Part shown: piece after piece, positions 1 through 12,092 of the stretch
How positions within the stretch are numbered: the stretch's first letter is position 1
Layout of the letters: the number at the start of each line of letters is the position of its first letter
Assembly: GCA_020536535.1 (NCBI GenBank)
Contig: JAHLWZ010000957.1
Location: 1 to 38,262 of the forward strand
Direction: 5' to 3'
DNA from: Pelomyxa schiedti
Taxonomy: Eukaryota > Evosea > Pelobiontida > Pelomyxidae
Length of the DNA: 38,262 bases
The notes under the pieces: generated by a model
What the model saw: the letters and a program-made list of their open reading frames with translations, nothing else
Database searches by the model: none
Told to the model about the DNA's origin: nothing
Position numbers and translations under genes: made by a program

Positions 1-1329
1 GAAGGATGAAATTTAAACACTCACCCTCCAAAGGTATCTCTGCAAAAACAGACTTCGACCAGTTGTGGGATTCCGGCCGATGAAATGTGTTGTGATGTTT
101 CTCGATCTTGTTGACTTTGTGAGTGATATTCATTTCCATCCCCATTCCGTTCCAGTTTTCATTGGTTGACTTGCTCCTCAGACGAAGAAGATGGATGAAT
201 ATGGTCCCCAAATCATCATCGAAGTCATTTCAACAATGTTTGAAGCCTTTTCGAACATTATAACTCAGAATTCGGGGACAATTGACAAGGTGCCTTTCCT
301 TTTCTCTCTCCTTGCACCCTCTTTGTCCCATCAAGGGAAACTCACCTGTTTTTTTGTTGCACAGTACATTGGAGATGCAATCATGGCACGTGTTCTCGCT
401 CTCAAGTTTTTTTTTTTTTTGCTGACGTTCGTACTCCTCAGGCTCTTTGGGGGTGTCCGGAACCACTTGCAGATCCGGAAATGCAAGCATGCATTGCTGT
501 GGATGAAATCCTGGAAGAAGTGTCCAAACTGAATGTGATCTTCACGAAGAAGTTCAATCTCCTCATGCAAGTCCGCATTGGGGTGAGCCACTCCCTTCTT
601 GCCTGTCTCTCTGCTTTAAATAAACCACCACTCTGCCAGGTCCACTTTGGAGAGGTGAGAGCCGGAAATGTCGGGTATCAATGCTTTTTCTGCTTTTCTC
701 CTCTCTTTCTGACAATTAATATGTGGGTGCAGATCGAGTCAGAGATTGAACTACACTGTGTTAGGTGTGTGTTTTTTAGTTGTGTCGTACAAACGAACTA
801 ATTCCTCTCCGTGAAAACAAAAAGGCAACACAGTGAACCTCGCATCAAGAATTGAGCCGTTGAACAAGGAACTCGGAACATCAGTTCTTGTCACAGACAG
901 CATCAGGGATGCTTGTTCCAAGTTGTTTTCATTCAGAGCTCTTGGTTACATTCAGGTGACCACCGCCAACCCCCAAAGTGAAGTGAATTCACTCACACTC
1001 ACATTGAAACAGGTCCGAGGATTCAAAGACTCAGTTCGTGTTCACGAATTCCTTGGATTCTCTGCCAAGTTTGATGCCCCAATCCATGATTTTCCAGCCA
1101 TTCTTCTCACATCTCTTTTTTTTTTCACAAATGCAGGCTTGACACCAAGACAATGGTCATGTTGGAACAATATTCGGTGATTGATGCTGCACTGTGCAAC
1201 AAATCAGAGAGGGAAAATGATGCTGCAATCGCCAATTTGTTCGAGGAATTCCTGGTCAAGAACCCAAAGGACAAGACTGTGACTCGTGCTCTGGAATTGT
1301 TGCTCAAATCGTGTGCAAAAAACATGTAA
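1..1329 (+). CDS. Adenylyl cyclase catalytic domain, copy A (5' end outside window)
   Basis: The 3' half of a class III nucleotide cyclase gene, which makes cAMP from ATP. Coding exons by frame and splice sites: 52-118, 182-289, 365-385, 442-582, 640-674, 733-764, 825-955, 1013-1068, 1137-1329 (stop TAA 1327-1329). Joined, they give a complete cyclase fold: the first metal Asp in MFLDLVDF, the purine-contacting Lys in IDKYIGDAIM with the second metal Asp, VHFGEVRAGNVG, and the transition-state Asn/Arg pair in NTVNLASR. The residue before VLG is Thr (YTVLG) rather than Asp, which places it in the class IIIb (Lys/Thr) adenylyl cyclase group, typified by soluble and cyanobacterial bicarbonate-responsive enzymes. 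The membrane-bound half expected from copy B must lie left of position 1. The intron 386-441 appears to start with GC. The C-terminal extension after the catalytic core is short and helical. Confidence 0.88.
1..1329 (+). repeat. Direct repeat unit A of duplicated cyclase 3' half
   Basis: Positions 1-1329 match 3873-5189 almost base for base through exons and introns, with scattered substitutions and small indels in introns. Similarity stops immediately after the stop codon. On the left it runs to the window edge, so the true unit may be longer. Confidence 0.92.
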
Positions 1330-1753
1330 CCAACAAGTTCCAACAATTCCAGATAAATTTGTACTGTGTACTACAATGTTTTCCAACGCCTTGTACCTTT
1401 TTTTTTGGTTTCTGGCACAACTTCAGATCTACGGACAGTAGACAGTTTTGTGTGCAGGAAGCTCATAAGGCCACGAAAATCTGGGAAAACGCGTTTCGTT
1501 ACGAGTAACTACCTTTCCAAACGAACAGGATTCCGGAAAAGACACTTTTGATGATCACCAAAACGGCAATCAAACCGACAAACTACACTCTTTTTTCGGT
1601 TTGCTCACGCGACAGTGGTCCCAAAAAAAGCCAAGGGGACGCAATGTCGAAACTGTTCCCCAGCACATTGGGTTCTTACAAAACCAACACAGTTCACAAA
1701 AAGGAAGCAACAAGGTAACAAAGAAAAAATAATAAAACTCGAAAAGAACGGCA
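1330..1753. other. Intergenic region between the two cyclase genes
   Basis: About 420 bp between the stop of copy A and the first ATG of copy B. It should hold the 3' UTR of A and the promoter and 5' UTR of B. It contains a pyrimidine-rich stretch near 1398-1410 and short unconvincing ORFs. No motif could be assigned. Confidence 0.5.
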
Positions 1754-4700
1754 ATGCTTCAGCACCACGTGCCAAGACCACACACAGGGAACAAAGTGGG
1801 GGACAGTGAAGGAAGCCCATCATTGCCCTCAGCACTCTCCAAACCCAAAAGAGGGCACCCGGAGCCAAAAGATGGCGCCATGAGGCTCAACAGCAGCAGC
1901 GACTCATCGGAGGAGCAACAACCTGCAGGGAGTGACTTCCTGGACGTGATTGGAGTCAGAACTGGAAGCACACCGCTCAAGGACGAGGAAGGAAAACCGC
2001 GGAGGAGGAAGAGAACACTGAAGGGCTGTCTGCCGATCACATTGGTTGTTCCTGTCACCTCTGCCGTTTTGGTTTTCGTGTTGGTTGGTGCGTGCATCGT
2101 TCCCATGACGATGCAGTGGAATTCCTCGCTCACATCGGTCTCAGACGCTGCAAGATCTAACTTGCTGGAGGTGTGTTGATTCGGGCATGGGCTCCGCACT
2201 TTACTTTGTCCTGACTTTTTAAATCAGGAGTTGGAGCTGTACAAGAGGTCACTGGTGTTTCAGGCGGTTTCCAATGTCTCTTCGTTCATGAACCAACCTC
2301 CTTTGGTTGCAAGATTGGTTGAGGGTGGGCTTCCAGACTCTGCATACACAGACTCTGCACCACTGATGGAACACTACAGTGTTTTCCAACAGTTGTTCCG
2401 CCCCATCAATGTTGAATGGGTCAGTTTCAGCAACCTGGTAACTATTCGTTTCTCGCAATGCCCATTGATCTAAAAATACCACTGGTGTAGATGGTTGCCT
2501 TCCAAAATGCTTATGGTGACCACACATATTCAGAAGGATACAGAAGTGAGTGTCCAAGCAGCAAAAACATTTGCTCACAATCTCCCATAGGTGGTTGGTA
2601 TTCAATCTATGACAGTGATGTGAGCAACAATGTTTTAGTTCGGTATTATATCAACGGCACTGCAAGCAATATCACCAAGGATAGTTTCCCCTATAACTTG
2701 ACTGTGAGGTCATGGTGGTATGTTATCACTGTTACTAGTCACACTTCGAGTGACTTCCTCAGGATCACTGGACTTCAAGCTGACGGAGGACACTGGACCG
2801 ATGTGTACAAATCAATTGGCCCGGAAGGATATATCATTGCCTACACAAAGAGGGTGCTGGCAATCTCGGTTCCAGCAGTGATTCAGATCTCCATTACATT
2901 GGCATATCTGAAAGACTATTTCTTGTCGATGAGCCTCAGCCCAACTGGATCTGCTTACCTCAGTGACAGAACACTGCAGGTCCTTCACTTCGTTTTCCGT
3001 TCTTTTTTTCCCCATTCTGACTTGGGCCCACAGCTGATTGCAGCGAGTCCAGGACTCACCGTGCAATACACAAATGGCTCTGTTGTCAAGACACTGACGA
3101 GCCCGAATGAAACTGTGTCGGTGACAACAGCAGCTTGGTTGAACTTCACAAACGGTGAATACGCCGAAGCCCACTTCGTCGTTGACCTCCCGAGTGGGAA
3201 GTGCTACGCTGACATTGTTCCGGTCACGGCAGATGGTGGTCTCGTTTTGTGGCTGACTCTCGTCACCCCCGAACAGGTGTGACGCCATTGATGAAGGTAT
3301 CGCCGGTGAATCTAATATCTCGTGTCTGCCAGGATTTCCTTTCAAACATCACGAAGCAACAAGACAAGGCAATCAACGATGCGCAAGTTTCACTGTGGTC
3401 GGTTCTGGGTGTCGAGGTGTTCATCGGGTTGTCAGCAATCTGCTTGAGCATCTCTCTGGCTGTCATCCTTGCTTCGGCTCTGAGAAAGGTCACATCGAAG
3501 TTGCAAGCTGTTTCTGATGGAAGCTTCTCAAGGTTTGGAACTCGAACTCTCACTCAAGTAGCAGAGCCTCATAATTTTTTGCAGCAAAAACCAAGTGAGC
3601 AAAGCGTTGAAAACCAGTGCGATAAGGGAAATCGATCAGGTATGGGTAATTCAATGGGTCACAGGATACCGTCAAGTTAACATTCTTGTTCAGCTGAATG
3701 CTGAAGTTTGCACAATGCAAGGCACACTTGAGTCATTCAGCCAGTGAGCCCCCAATCCCTCTCCTTTGCCAAATAATTGACAACAACCTTTCAGGTACGT
3801 GCCAACACAAGTTGTGAGGTATCGTCATTCATTCCCATCCTCACAGCCACAGCAACACAAATGAATGAGCGGGAAGGATGAAATTTAAACACTCACCCTC
3901 CAAAGGTATCTCTGCAAAAACAGACTTCGACCAGTTGTGGGATTCCGGCCGATGAAATGTGTTGTGATGTTTCTCGATCTTGTTGACTTTGTGTGTGATA
4001 TTCATTTCCATCCCCATTCCGTTCCAGTTTTCATTGGTTGACTTGCTCTTCAGACGAAGAAGATGGATGAATATGGTCCCCAAATCATCATCGAAGTCAT
4101 TTCGACAATGTTTGAAGCCTTTTCGAACATAATAACTCAGAATTCGGGGACAATTGACAAGGTGCCTTTCCTTTCTCCTTGCACCCTCTTTGCCCATCAA
4201 GGGAAACTCACCTGTTTTTTTGTTGCACAGTATATTGGAGATGCAATCATGGCACGTGTTCCGGCTCTCAAGTTTTTTTTTTTTTTGCTGACGTTCGTAC
4301 TCCTCAGGCTCTTTGGGGGTGTCCGGAACCACTTGCAGATCCGGAAATGCAAGCATGCATTGCTGTGGATGAAATCCTGGAGGAAGTGTCCAAATTGAAT
4401 GTGATCTTCACGAAGAAGTTCAATCTCCTCATGCAAGTCCGCATTGGGGTGAGCCACTCCCTTCTTGCCTGTCTCTGCTTTAAATAAAACACCACTCTTC
4501 CAGGTCCACTTTGGAGAGGTGAGAGCCGGAAATGTCGGGTATCAATGCTTTTTCTGCTTTTCTTCTCTCTTTCTGACAATTAATATGTGGGTGCAGATCG
4601 AGTCAGAGATTGAACTACACTGTGTTAGGTGCGCGTTTTTTTTGCCAGTTTTGTGTTTTGTGTCGTACAAACGAACCAATTAATTCTCATCCGTGAAAAC

Positions 4701-5189
4701 AAAAAGGCAACACAGTGAACCTCGCATCAAGAATTGAGCCGTTGAACAAGGAACTCGGAACATCAGTTCTTGTCACAGACAGCATCAGGGATGCTTGTTC
4801 CAAGTTGTTTTCATTCAGAGCTCTTGGTTACATTCAGGTGACCACCGCCAACCCCCAAAGTGAAGTGAATTCGCGCACTCACATTGAAAAAGGTTCGAGG
4901 CTTCAAAGACCCAGTTCTTGTTCACGAATTTCTTGGATCCTCGGCCAAGTTTGATGCCTCAAAGCCCTACTTTTTCCTCCTCACACTCTCACACAGGGTG
5001 AACAGCAAGACAATGGTCATGTTGGAACAATATTCGGCGATTGATGCTGCACTGTGCAACAAATCAGAGAGGCAAAATGATGCTGCAATCGCCAATTTGT
5101 TTGAGGAATTCCTGGTCAACAATCCAAAGGACAAGACTGTGACTCGTGCTCTGGAATTGTTGCTCAAATCGTCTGCAAAAAACATGTAA
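1754..5189 (+). CDS. Transmembrane class IIIb adenylyl cyclase with Cache-like ectodomain, copy B
   Basis: A complete gene of about 823 residues. Exons: 1754-2170, 2228-2437, 2491-2979, 3034-3276, 3333-3532, 3585-3639, 3694-3743, 3795-3818, 3924-3990, 4054-4161, 4231-4251, 4308-4448, 4504-4538, 4597-4628, 4707-4837, 4893-4948, 4997-5189. The N terminus is cytosolic and low-complexity. Membrane segment 1 lies at residues about 93-117. The following ectodomain of about 350 residues has many N-glycosylation sequons and a Cache-like pattern (GWYSIYDSD, a YIIAYTKRV strand, then a final helix). Membrane segment 2 lies at about 475-504, followed by a short HAMP-like or coiled linker ending in FSQYVPTQVVR. 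The cyclase domain then carries metal Asp 581 and 625, Lys621, Thr695, Asn702 and Arg706, the class IIIb Lys/Thr signature. The architecture suggests a plasma-membrane receptor cyclase sensing a small ligand; the ligand is unknown. The 105-nt intron 3819-3923 is longer than its neighbours, and the segment usually lying between VVR and the first beta strand looks short. The start at 1754 was taken as the first ATG in frame; 1880 is an alternative. Confidence 0.85.
3873..5189 (+). repeat. Direct repeat unit B of duplicated cyclase 3' half
   Basis: The second copy of the segment at 1-1329. It starts inside the intron before the catalytic core (from the bases gaaggatg at 3873) and ends at the stop codon. 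Exonic differences are few. The two 3' flanks are unrelated. Confidence 0.92.
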
Positions 5190-5300
5190 CCAACAAATTG
5201 CAAACTTGTGCACAAGCGGTTTATTTATTGCCGATCTTTGTCTTCTATTCACAAAAGTGGGCGAGTGCGAGATGGAACGAACGGACAAGTCCTTAATTCG

Positions 5301-6302
5301 TCAATATAAGCAGCATCCTCGGCAAAGTTCCTCGAATTGATCGCAAGCGGGCACGCACAGCCACAAGTTGGGAAAAGAATTCCAGAGGTGACTGCTCAAA
5401 TCATACAAATCCGGGCTCGAGTGCACCATCTCCGTCAACACGTTGTAATGCAAACTCCACCACTGAATGCGTGATTCAGTTGTGGTAGGAATATCTGCTG
5501 CGACGAATTCCAACTTGAAGTCTGATCGACCCTGGAATCTGAGGAATTGAAAACAAATCAGCACGAGTAGCTTGACACACAGTGGGGGAAAAAACCTATC
5601 ATAGATGGTCATCAGTGGACCCCAGGATGTGGCCCCTGGAAGGTATCTGAACATGACGATGTAATGATGATTTGGTAGCCTAGAGATTGCTTGGCTCAGA
5701 ATGCGCCAAACCGTTTCTTCGTCAACATCGAACATCCTTTTTTTTTTTTTTTGTTTTGTTTTGTTTTTGTTCGTGCTTTGGTAATTTGGAGGCAGTGGTA
5801 CCACGCGGAAATGCTTCCGAGGATTCTCTTGGCCGGTTCCTTGTTAACTATAAATATCGGCACGCCGTTGGTCTCGTCGACTAACAAAGTTGGGGGATCA
5901 GCGGGAATCCAAACACTGGAATTTGTATTGGGGGCAGAAGTTATGGCTGTGCATGCATTTGAATATGCTGTTGCGGATGTGGAGGTGGATGTTGTTGTTG
6001 GGGGAAAGTACTGCAGTTTGGAAGGAGCGGGTATTGTGGGTTGTGTGCAGCACCAGACAGGAGGAGGTAATGTGAGTGGTATTGTCCAGTGGTCAGGAGC
6101 AGTGGCTGGCGTCCCTGCTGTCTCTTTTTTTTTTTTTTTTACTTTTGAATAGGAGTTGTGTGAAATTACTTAGAATGTATCTTGATGCAATCCAGGTATC
6201 GGTCTCTCTTTGATAGAACATCATTCGGAGTTTCAATGACCCAGTGAATTTTCGTTTTTTACTTGGATTCGTTGTTTCGTTGACAAAGCGGACTGGAGTA
6301 GG
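5301..6302 (-). CDS. Hypothetical protein, C-terminal exons
   Basis: No family recognised. Reading the minus strand, four open segments join in phase. An upstream exon at about 6302-6168 includes KKRKFTGSLKLRMMFYQRE. A Pro/Thr/Ser-rich exon runs about 6124-5802 and ends EPAKRILGSISAW. The exon at 5736-5596 begins MFDVDEETVWRI, and the last exon at 5538-5301 includes GRSDFKLEFVAADIPTTTES and ends at TGA 5301-5303. The intron 5539-5595 is conventional (gttttttccc...cctcag). The other two introns end in an A-run plus G instead of a pyrimidine tract. The GT at 6448 and the AG before 6302 are phase-compatible, so this may be the 3' half of the gene described at 6420-6980. The plus strand is also open for part of this stretch but gives a low-complexity translation. 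The upstream boundary is approximate. Confidence 0.5.
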
Positions 6303-6419
6303 TACACACTGAACAAGCTCTTGGTAGAAGAAAAAACCCAGGAATAGGAATGAGCATGAAATACATGTACCACCCTTAAAAAAAAACTACAGGCAAGTAA
6401 CTTCTCCTTTACTACATTC

Positions 6420-6980
6420 CTAACCCTCTCCCTCTAGATAGTTTTGTATAGTTATCGAACCTGTTCCCAGCCAAAAGCCACCTTCCAGATGGACATAAAT
6501 ATTGACACCCGGTGGAGGATGAATATTACATTCAAACACTCCCGACTCGATCTGGACCACTACCGGCTGTGACCAGTAGCATCCTCCTTCAACCCCGGGA
6601 GCCTGCCTGATTTCCAGGGCACTTATCTGCTTCTTCACGCCCAGTGCCGCGCAATCTGTGTCCTCATAGAAAGCCCTCCTCCTGAAGTCTGGAACACACC
6701 CCACTGGCAGAGAAATAAGCTTCAGAGTCTGATCTCCCAGACGAGGGGAAACTTTCATTGTCTGGTTCACCCTGACACACATGGACTTTAGCACATCAGT
6801 TATTCCCATGGTAGACAACGACTTGTTCAACTTGTGGGGAATAACTTCTGGCGTCTTAGGAACAACTACAGCAAGGGTTGCCTCAAGTGTTTCCTTTTTT
6901 TTTTCCTTCTCTCTGGCTTTCCAACTTGAAAGGGGAGCCCCAACTTGGTGATACCACTTGCCTGTTCTATTTTCAGGTGT
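6420..6980 (-). CDS. Hypothetical protein, possible 5' half of the 5301-6302 gene
   Basis: An open minus-strand exon of about 160 codons ending at TAG 6420-6422. It includes MGITDVLKSMCVRVNQTMKV, then a mixed beta-rich stretch with PDFRRRAFYEDTDCAALGVK, QPVVVQIESGVFECNIHP and YVHLEGGFWLGTG. I do not recognise the family. A further upstream exon (QQARSHLKIEQ) at about 7030-6965 joins in phase if an intron beginning GC (gcaagt) is removed. More exons up to about 7150 are possible but not resolved, and no convincing initiator ATG was found before the methionine in STMGITD. The WLGTG end could instead splice past the TAG into the next exons, giving one longer protein. The strand call rests on the length and amino-acid variety of the frame. 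Confidence 0.45.
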   Translation of the reverse strand, partial: TPENRTGKWYHQVGAPLSSWKAREKEKKKETLEATLAVVVPKTPEVIPHKLNKSLSTMGITDVLKSMCVRVNQTMKVSPRLGDQTLKLISLPVGCVPDFRRRAFYEDTDCAALGVKKQISALEIRQAPGVEGGCYWSQPVVVQIESGVFECNIHPPPGVNIYVHLEGGFWLGTGSITIQNYLEGEG

Positions 6981-7149
6981 GACCTGGCCTGTTGTGTGCT
7001 CTTCCTTTTTTTACATGTGCCAACCAAGTGGAGTCCAGTCACGTTCTCCTTGAACCAGAGATCAGATGGGAATCAAATCGGAAAGCAGAACGACCTGAAA
7101 GCACAGGGCATCCTGCACTCCTGTGAGTTCACCACCACAATCAAATTGG

Positions 7150-7357
7150 GAAAGGTGGGAATAAAAAAGAAATAACGGGTGGTGCCCCAAGAATTTTTTT
7201 TTTATTTTAATTTTTTTGTTATACAGAACCCAGATTACACCTGCTTTCACAGCAGCCTCATTTTGTGAGGGACTAGGACCCAGGACAATTTTTACCACAC
7301 CACATTCTTGTTTGTTTTTATTGTGGGGGCTGGTGAGTGGTGCCTCCTGGAGAATTG
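7150..7357. other. A/T-run-rich spacer downstream of the uridine kinase gene
   Basis: About 200 bp holding long T/A homopolymers (around 7193-7220) and no convincing gene. It probably contains the 3' UTR of the minus-strand uridine kinase gene and perhaps the 5' part of the hypothetical gene beyond it. A minus-strand frame is open across it but lacks an ATG. Confidence 0.4.
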
Positions 7358-9502
<2,145 letters not shown>

Positions 9503-10315
9503 TTGTTTGTGAGAGTTATACCACGTGCACACCCGTAGAGACTCTGTTTATTTGTGCATATGGAGAAAAAGGGAAAAAAAAAGAGAGATCTTCATGAGCT
9601 CAGGGAAATTAATTAACGAGTTCGCACTTAATTAAACTGTAGTGCTGCCTATTTTTCTTTCCTTGTTGTTTCTTTTTGTTTTTTCCTCGCAATTAAACGT
9701 AATTGCTCGGGTAACGGTGATGTCGTAAAAATAGAAAATACTTAGGAGGAATTCTACCGTTAGAATAGAAAACCCAGCTCCGTTGGGCCGAGAATGGAAA
9801 TTTTCACAGACTCTTGTGGGGGTGGTGCTGGTATCAATGTTGGTGATTCTGGAGTTCCAACCAAGTCAACACTCCTTGTTCTTTCCCTTTCCTTGGGCTG
9901 AGCACCCTCTTCTGCCAAATGAGTGTTGACACAAACCACAGTTTATTACACCGGGATATTGCTCCCAGATTCACGTGGGCCTGCAGGAAAACCATTAGTT
10001 AATCATCTTGATCCAACATTGTATGAAGATTGCATCCACGAAGCAAAGTGACAATTGTCATCATTTCAGACTTCACAACCAGTGATGCCGCTCACACCAC
10101 TACGAGGGACCACGGCGTTGTCCAACAACCGACATGTACTCACTCATTCTCAATTGCGTTTGCAGCACTTCGCCGCAGTCGTCTGAAAAGGAACTTTCGA
10201 CGGTGCGCTACTGGAAGGAGCACAGTAAGGAGTCTAAAGCTGAAAACGATGGAAGAAAAAAGTAACGTTGGAATGAAACGAGAGTTCTTTTTTCGTTAAA
10301 TATGACTTCGGGTGT
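9503..10315. other. Intergenic region, uridine kinase promoter side
   Basis: About 810 bp between the start of the uridine kinase gene and the stop of the transaminase gene, both on the minus strand. It should hold the promoter of the former and the 3' UTR of the latter. The part near 9540-9760 is A/T-rich with homopolymer runs. One minus-strand open stretch of about 60 codons (stop TAA 9760-9762, Pro-rich, includes PTLIPAPPPQES) could be a terminal exon of an unrecognised small gene, but it has no start or partner exons that I could support. A plus-strand ORF at 10030-10299 looks random. Confidence 0.4.
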
Positions 10316-11985
10316 TCAGTGACCAAGGATGGTGGCAATTTCGTCGATGATGCGCATGCAAACGTCGACATCGGACTTGGGGGTGGTGAGGGCAGGGCGG
10401 AATCGAATGGACCTGGATCCGCAGGCAAGGATGACCATTTCTGAGAGAAACCGGTTAGTGCGAAACCAACCATAGGGTGTTTGTTTGTAGAGAGCGAGAA
10501 ATACTCTTGTCCATGGCAATGCTTCTGAACTTGTTGCGCAACTCGGCATTTGGAAGGTCAAAGGCAATCATGAGACCCTTGCCCCTCACGTTGGAGATGA
10601 CGGTTGGGTGGGCAGCTTGAATGGCTTGAAGCTTGGTAAGTGCGTAGGCACCGACTTCGGCGGCATTGTGAACCAGATTCTCCTCCTCAATGATCTCCAA
10701 GATCTTCTGGGAGCGAACCATGTCAGTAAGGCTTCCACCCCATGTGGAGTTGATGCGAGACGGGAGGTGGAAGACGTTGTCCTTCACGCTATCAATTCGG
10801 CCTGTGCACATGAAGCCACAAATTTGTGTCTTTTTGCCGAAGCAGACCATGTCGGGAACAACGCCAAGGTGTTGGAAGGCCCATGTCTTTCCTGAGTAAC
10901 GACGTCAGATAATACCAAACGAAACTGCGAAGCTATACCGGTGAGCCCACAACCGCACTGGACTTCATCGAAGATGAGCATGGTCTCGTACTTAAGAGTC
11001 AAGGCGCGGAGTGCTTGCATAAACTCTGGGCGGAAGTGGTTATCGCCTCCCTCACCCTGAATAGTTTCGATGATAACTGCGGCAATGTCATCGCCATCAG
11101 CTGCAAGGTAGGCCTCAGCAAGGGTAAGAGCCCTCTTCTCTACTCAATTGTAAAAAGTTGAACCATTGAAGGATATTGTGCACACCAGCTTCGATGGTGC
11201 GAGCAAGGTTTTCACCCTCAAGAGGGAAGATGCAAGCAGGGGACTCAATTCTTGGCCAATCCATCTTAGGGAAGTTCATAACCTTAATGGGGTCTGTGTT
11301 GGTGGTGCACATGGTGTAACCAGAGCGTCCGTGGAAAGCACTCTTGAAGTGCATTATCTTGTTGCCTTTGCCTGGTTTGCCCTAAAAAGAATAAGAACGA
11401 AAAGAAGTTAAGTGAATCCTACAGCAGCCTGGTTTGTCCTGATCTTCCAATCGAAAGCAGCCTTCATGGCATTCTCTACTGCAAGGGCTCCACCGCTAAT
11501 GAAGAAAACATGGGAGAACTCGGGTGGCATAAGTACACGCTCAAATGTGGCAACAAATTGAGCCTGGAAGGGTTGGCCTTAATCTCCAAGACGCAAGATA
11601 GCGAACAAACCATTTCAACGGAGTAAATGTCGGAGTTGGATGGGTTCTGAAGAGCCACCCTTGTGATTTTTTCAACGAATGCTGGGTCCCTCATCTTTGG
11701 GTGATTGTGGCCCACAGCCCATGAGGCGAAGTAAGAAAACACATCCAACAACTCAACTCCTGTGCGGCTATCCCACAGCCAATTACCGTGTGATTTCTAT
11801 CATAAAAAAATAATAAGTCTCGTGCATGAATTGCACGAAGGTGGGAGGGGAAAAAAAAAAAAACGTACATCGAAGTCGACAACGAAGTCGAAACCGTCAG
11901 CCAACATCACTCGGCCGATCGTTTCGTGAACATTTGCGCTGGTGATGGCATCGACTTGGGCGCGTGTAAGTGGTACTCTTGCCAT
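10316..11985 (-). CDS. L-lysine 6-transaminase (lysine epsilon-aminotransferase)
   Basis: A PLP-dependent class III aminotransferase that moves the epsilon amino group of lysine to 2-oxoglutarate, giving aminoadipate semialdehyde in lysine breakdown. Start ATG at 11983-11985 (MARVPLTRAQVD); stop TGA 10316-10318. Family landmarks occur in order: DKSHGNWLWDSRTG, FASWAVGHNHPKM, NPSNSDIYSVEM, FFISGGALAVENAMKAAFDW, SAFHGRSGYT with NTDP, FPKMDWPRI, IQGEGGDNHFRPEFM, MLIFDEVQCGCGLTG, the PLP-lysine region FGKKTQICG, NSTWGGSLTDMVR, VRGKGLMIAFDLP and a final SIRFRPALT. Introns include 11797-11868 and a 45-nt one after YSVEM near 11620-11580. Full-length and apparently intact. The family is best known from bacteria, where it also feeds beta-lactam precursors; here catabolism is the more likely role. 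It shares a very short divergent upstream region with the RasGEF gene. Confidence 0.93.
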
Positions 11986-12092
11986 TGTTGTTTTTGTTAA
12001 GATCGTAGATCCGACGCGTGTTGCGGGAAGGGTTGTTGTTGGGGCTGTTTTTTTATGATTTGTTGTTTACCCCCAAAACCAGGCTTAAAACA
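11986..12092. promoter_or_regulatory. Short divergent (bidirectional) promoter region
   Basis: Only about 107 bp separate the start codon of the minus-strand transaminase (11985) from the proposed start codon of the plus-strand RasGEF (12093). Both promoters and both 5' UTRs must fit here or overlap coding exons. A T-rich patch at 12047-12066 and the inverted flank are the only visible structure. The call is positional. Confidence 0.5.

Noticed and set aside
5691-6152. Plus-strand ORF of 153 codons
   Set aside because: Phe-runs and Val/Gly-rich low complexity from T-tracts. The minus strand gives longer, more protein-like exons with a good splice junction at 5539-5595.
10030-10299. Plus-strand ORF of 89 codons
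   Set aside because: No family resemblance, ATG context and composition unremarkable. It lies in the 3' flank of the transaminase gene.
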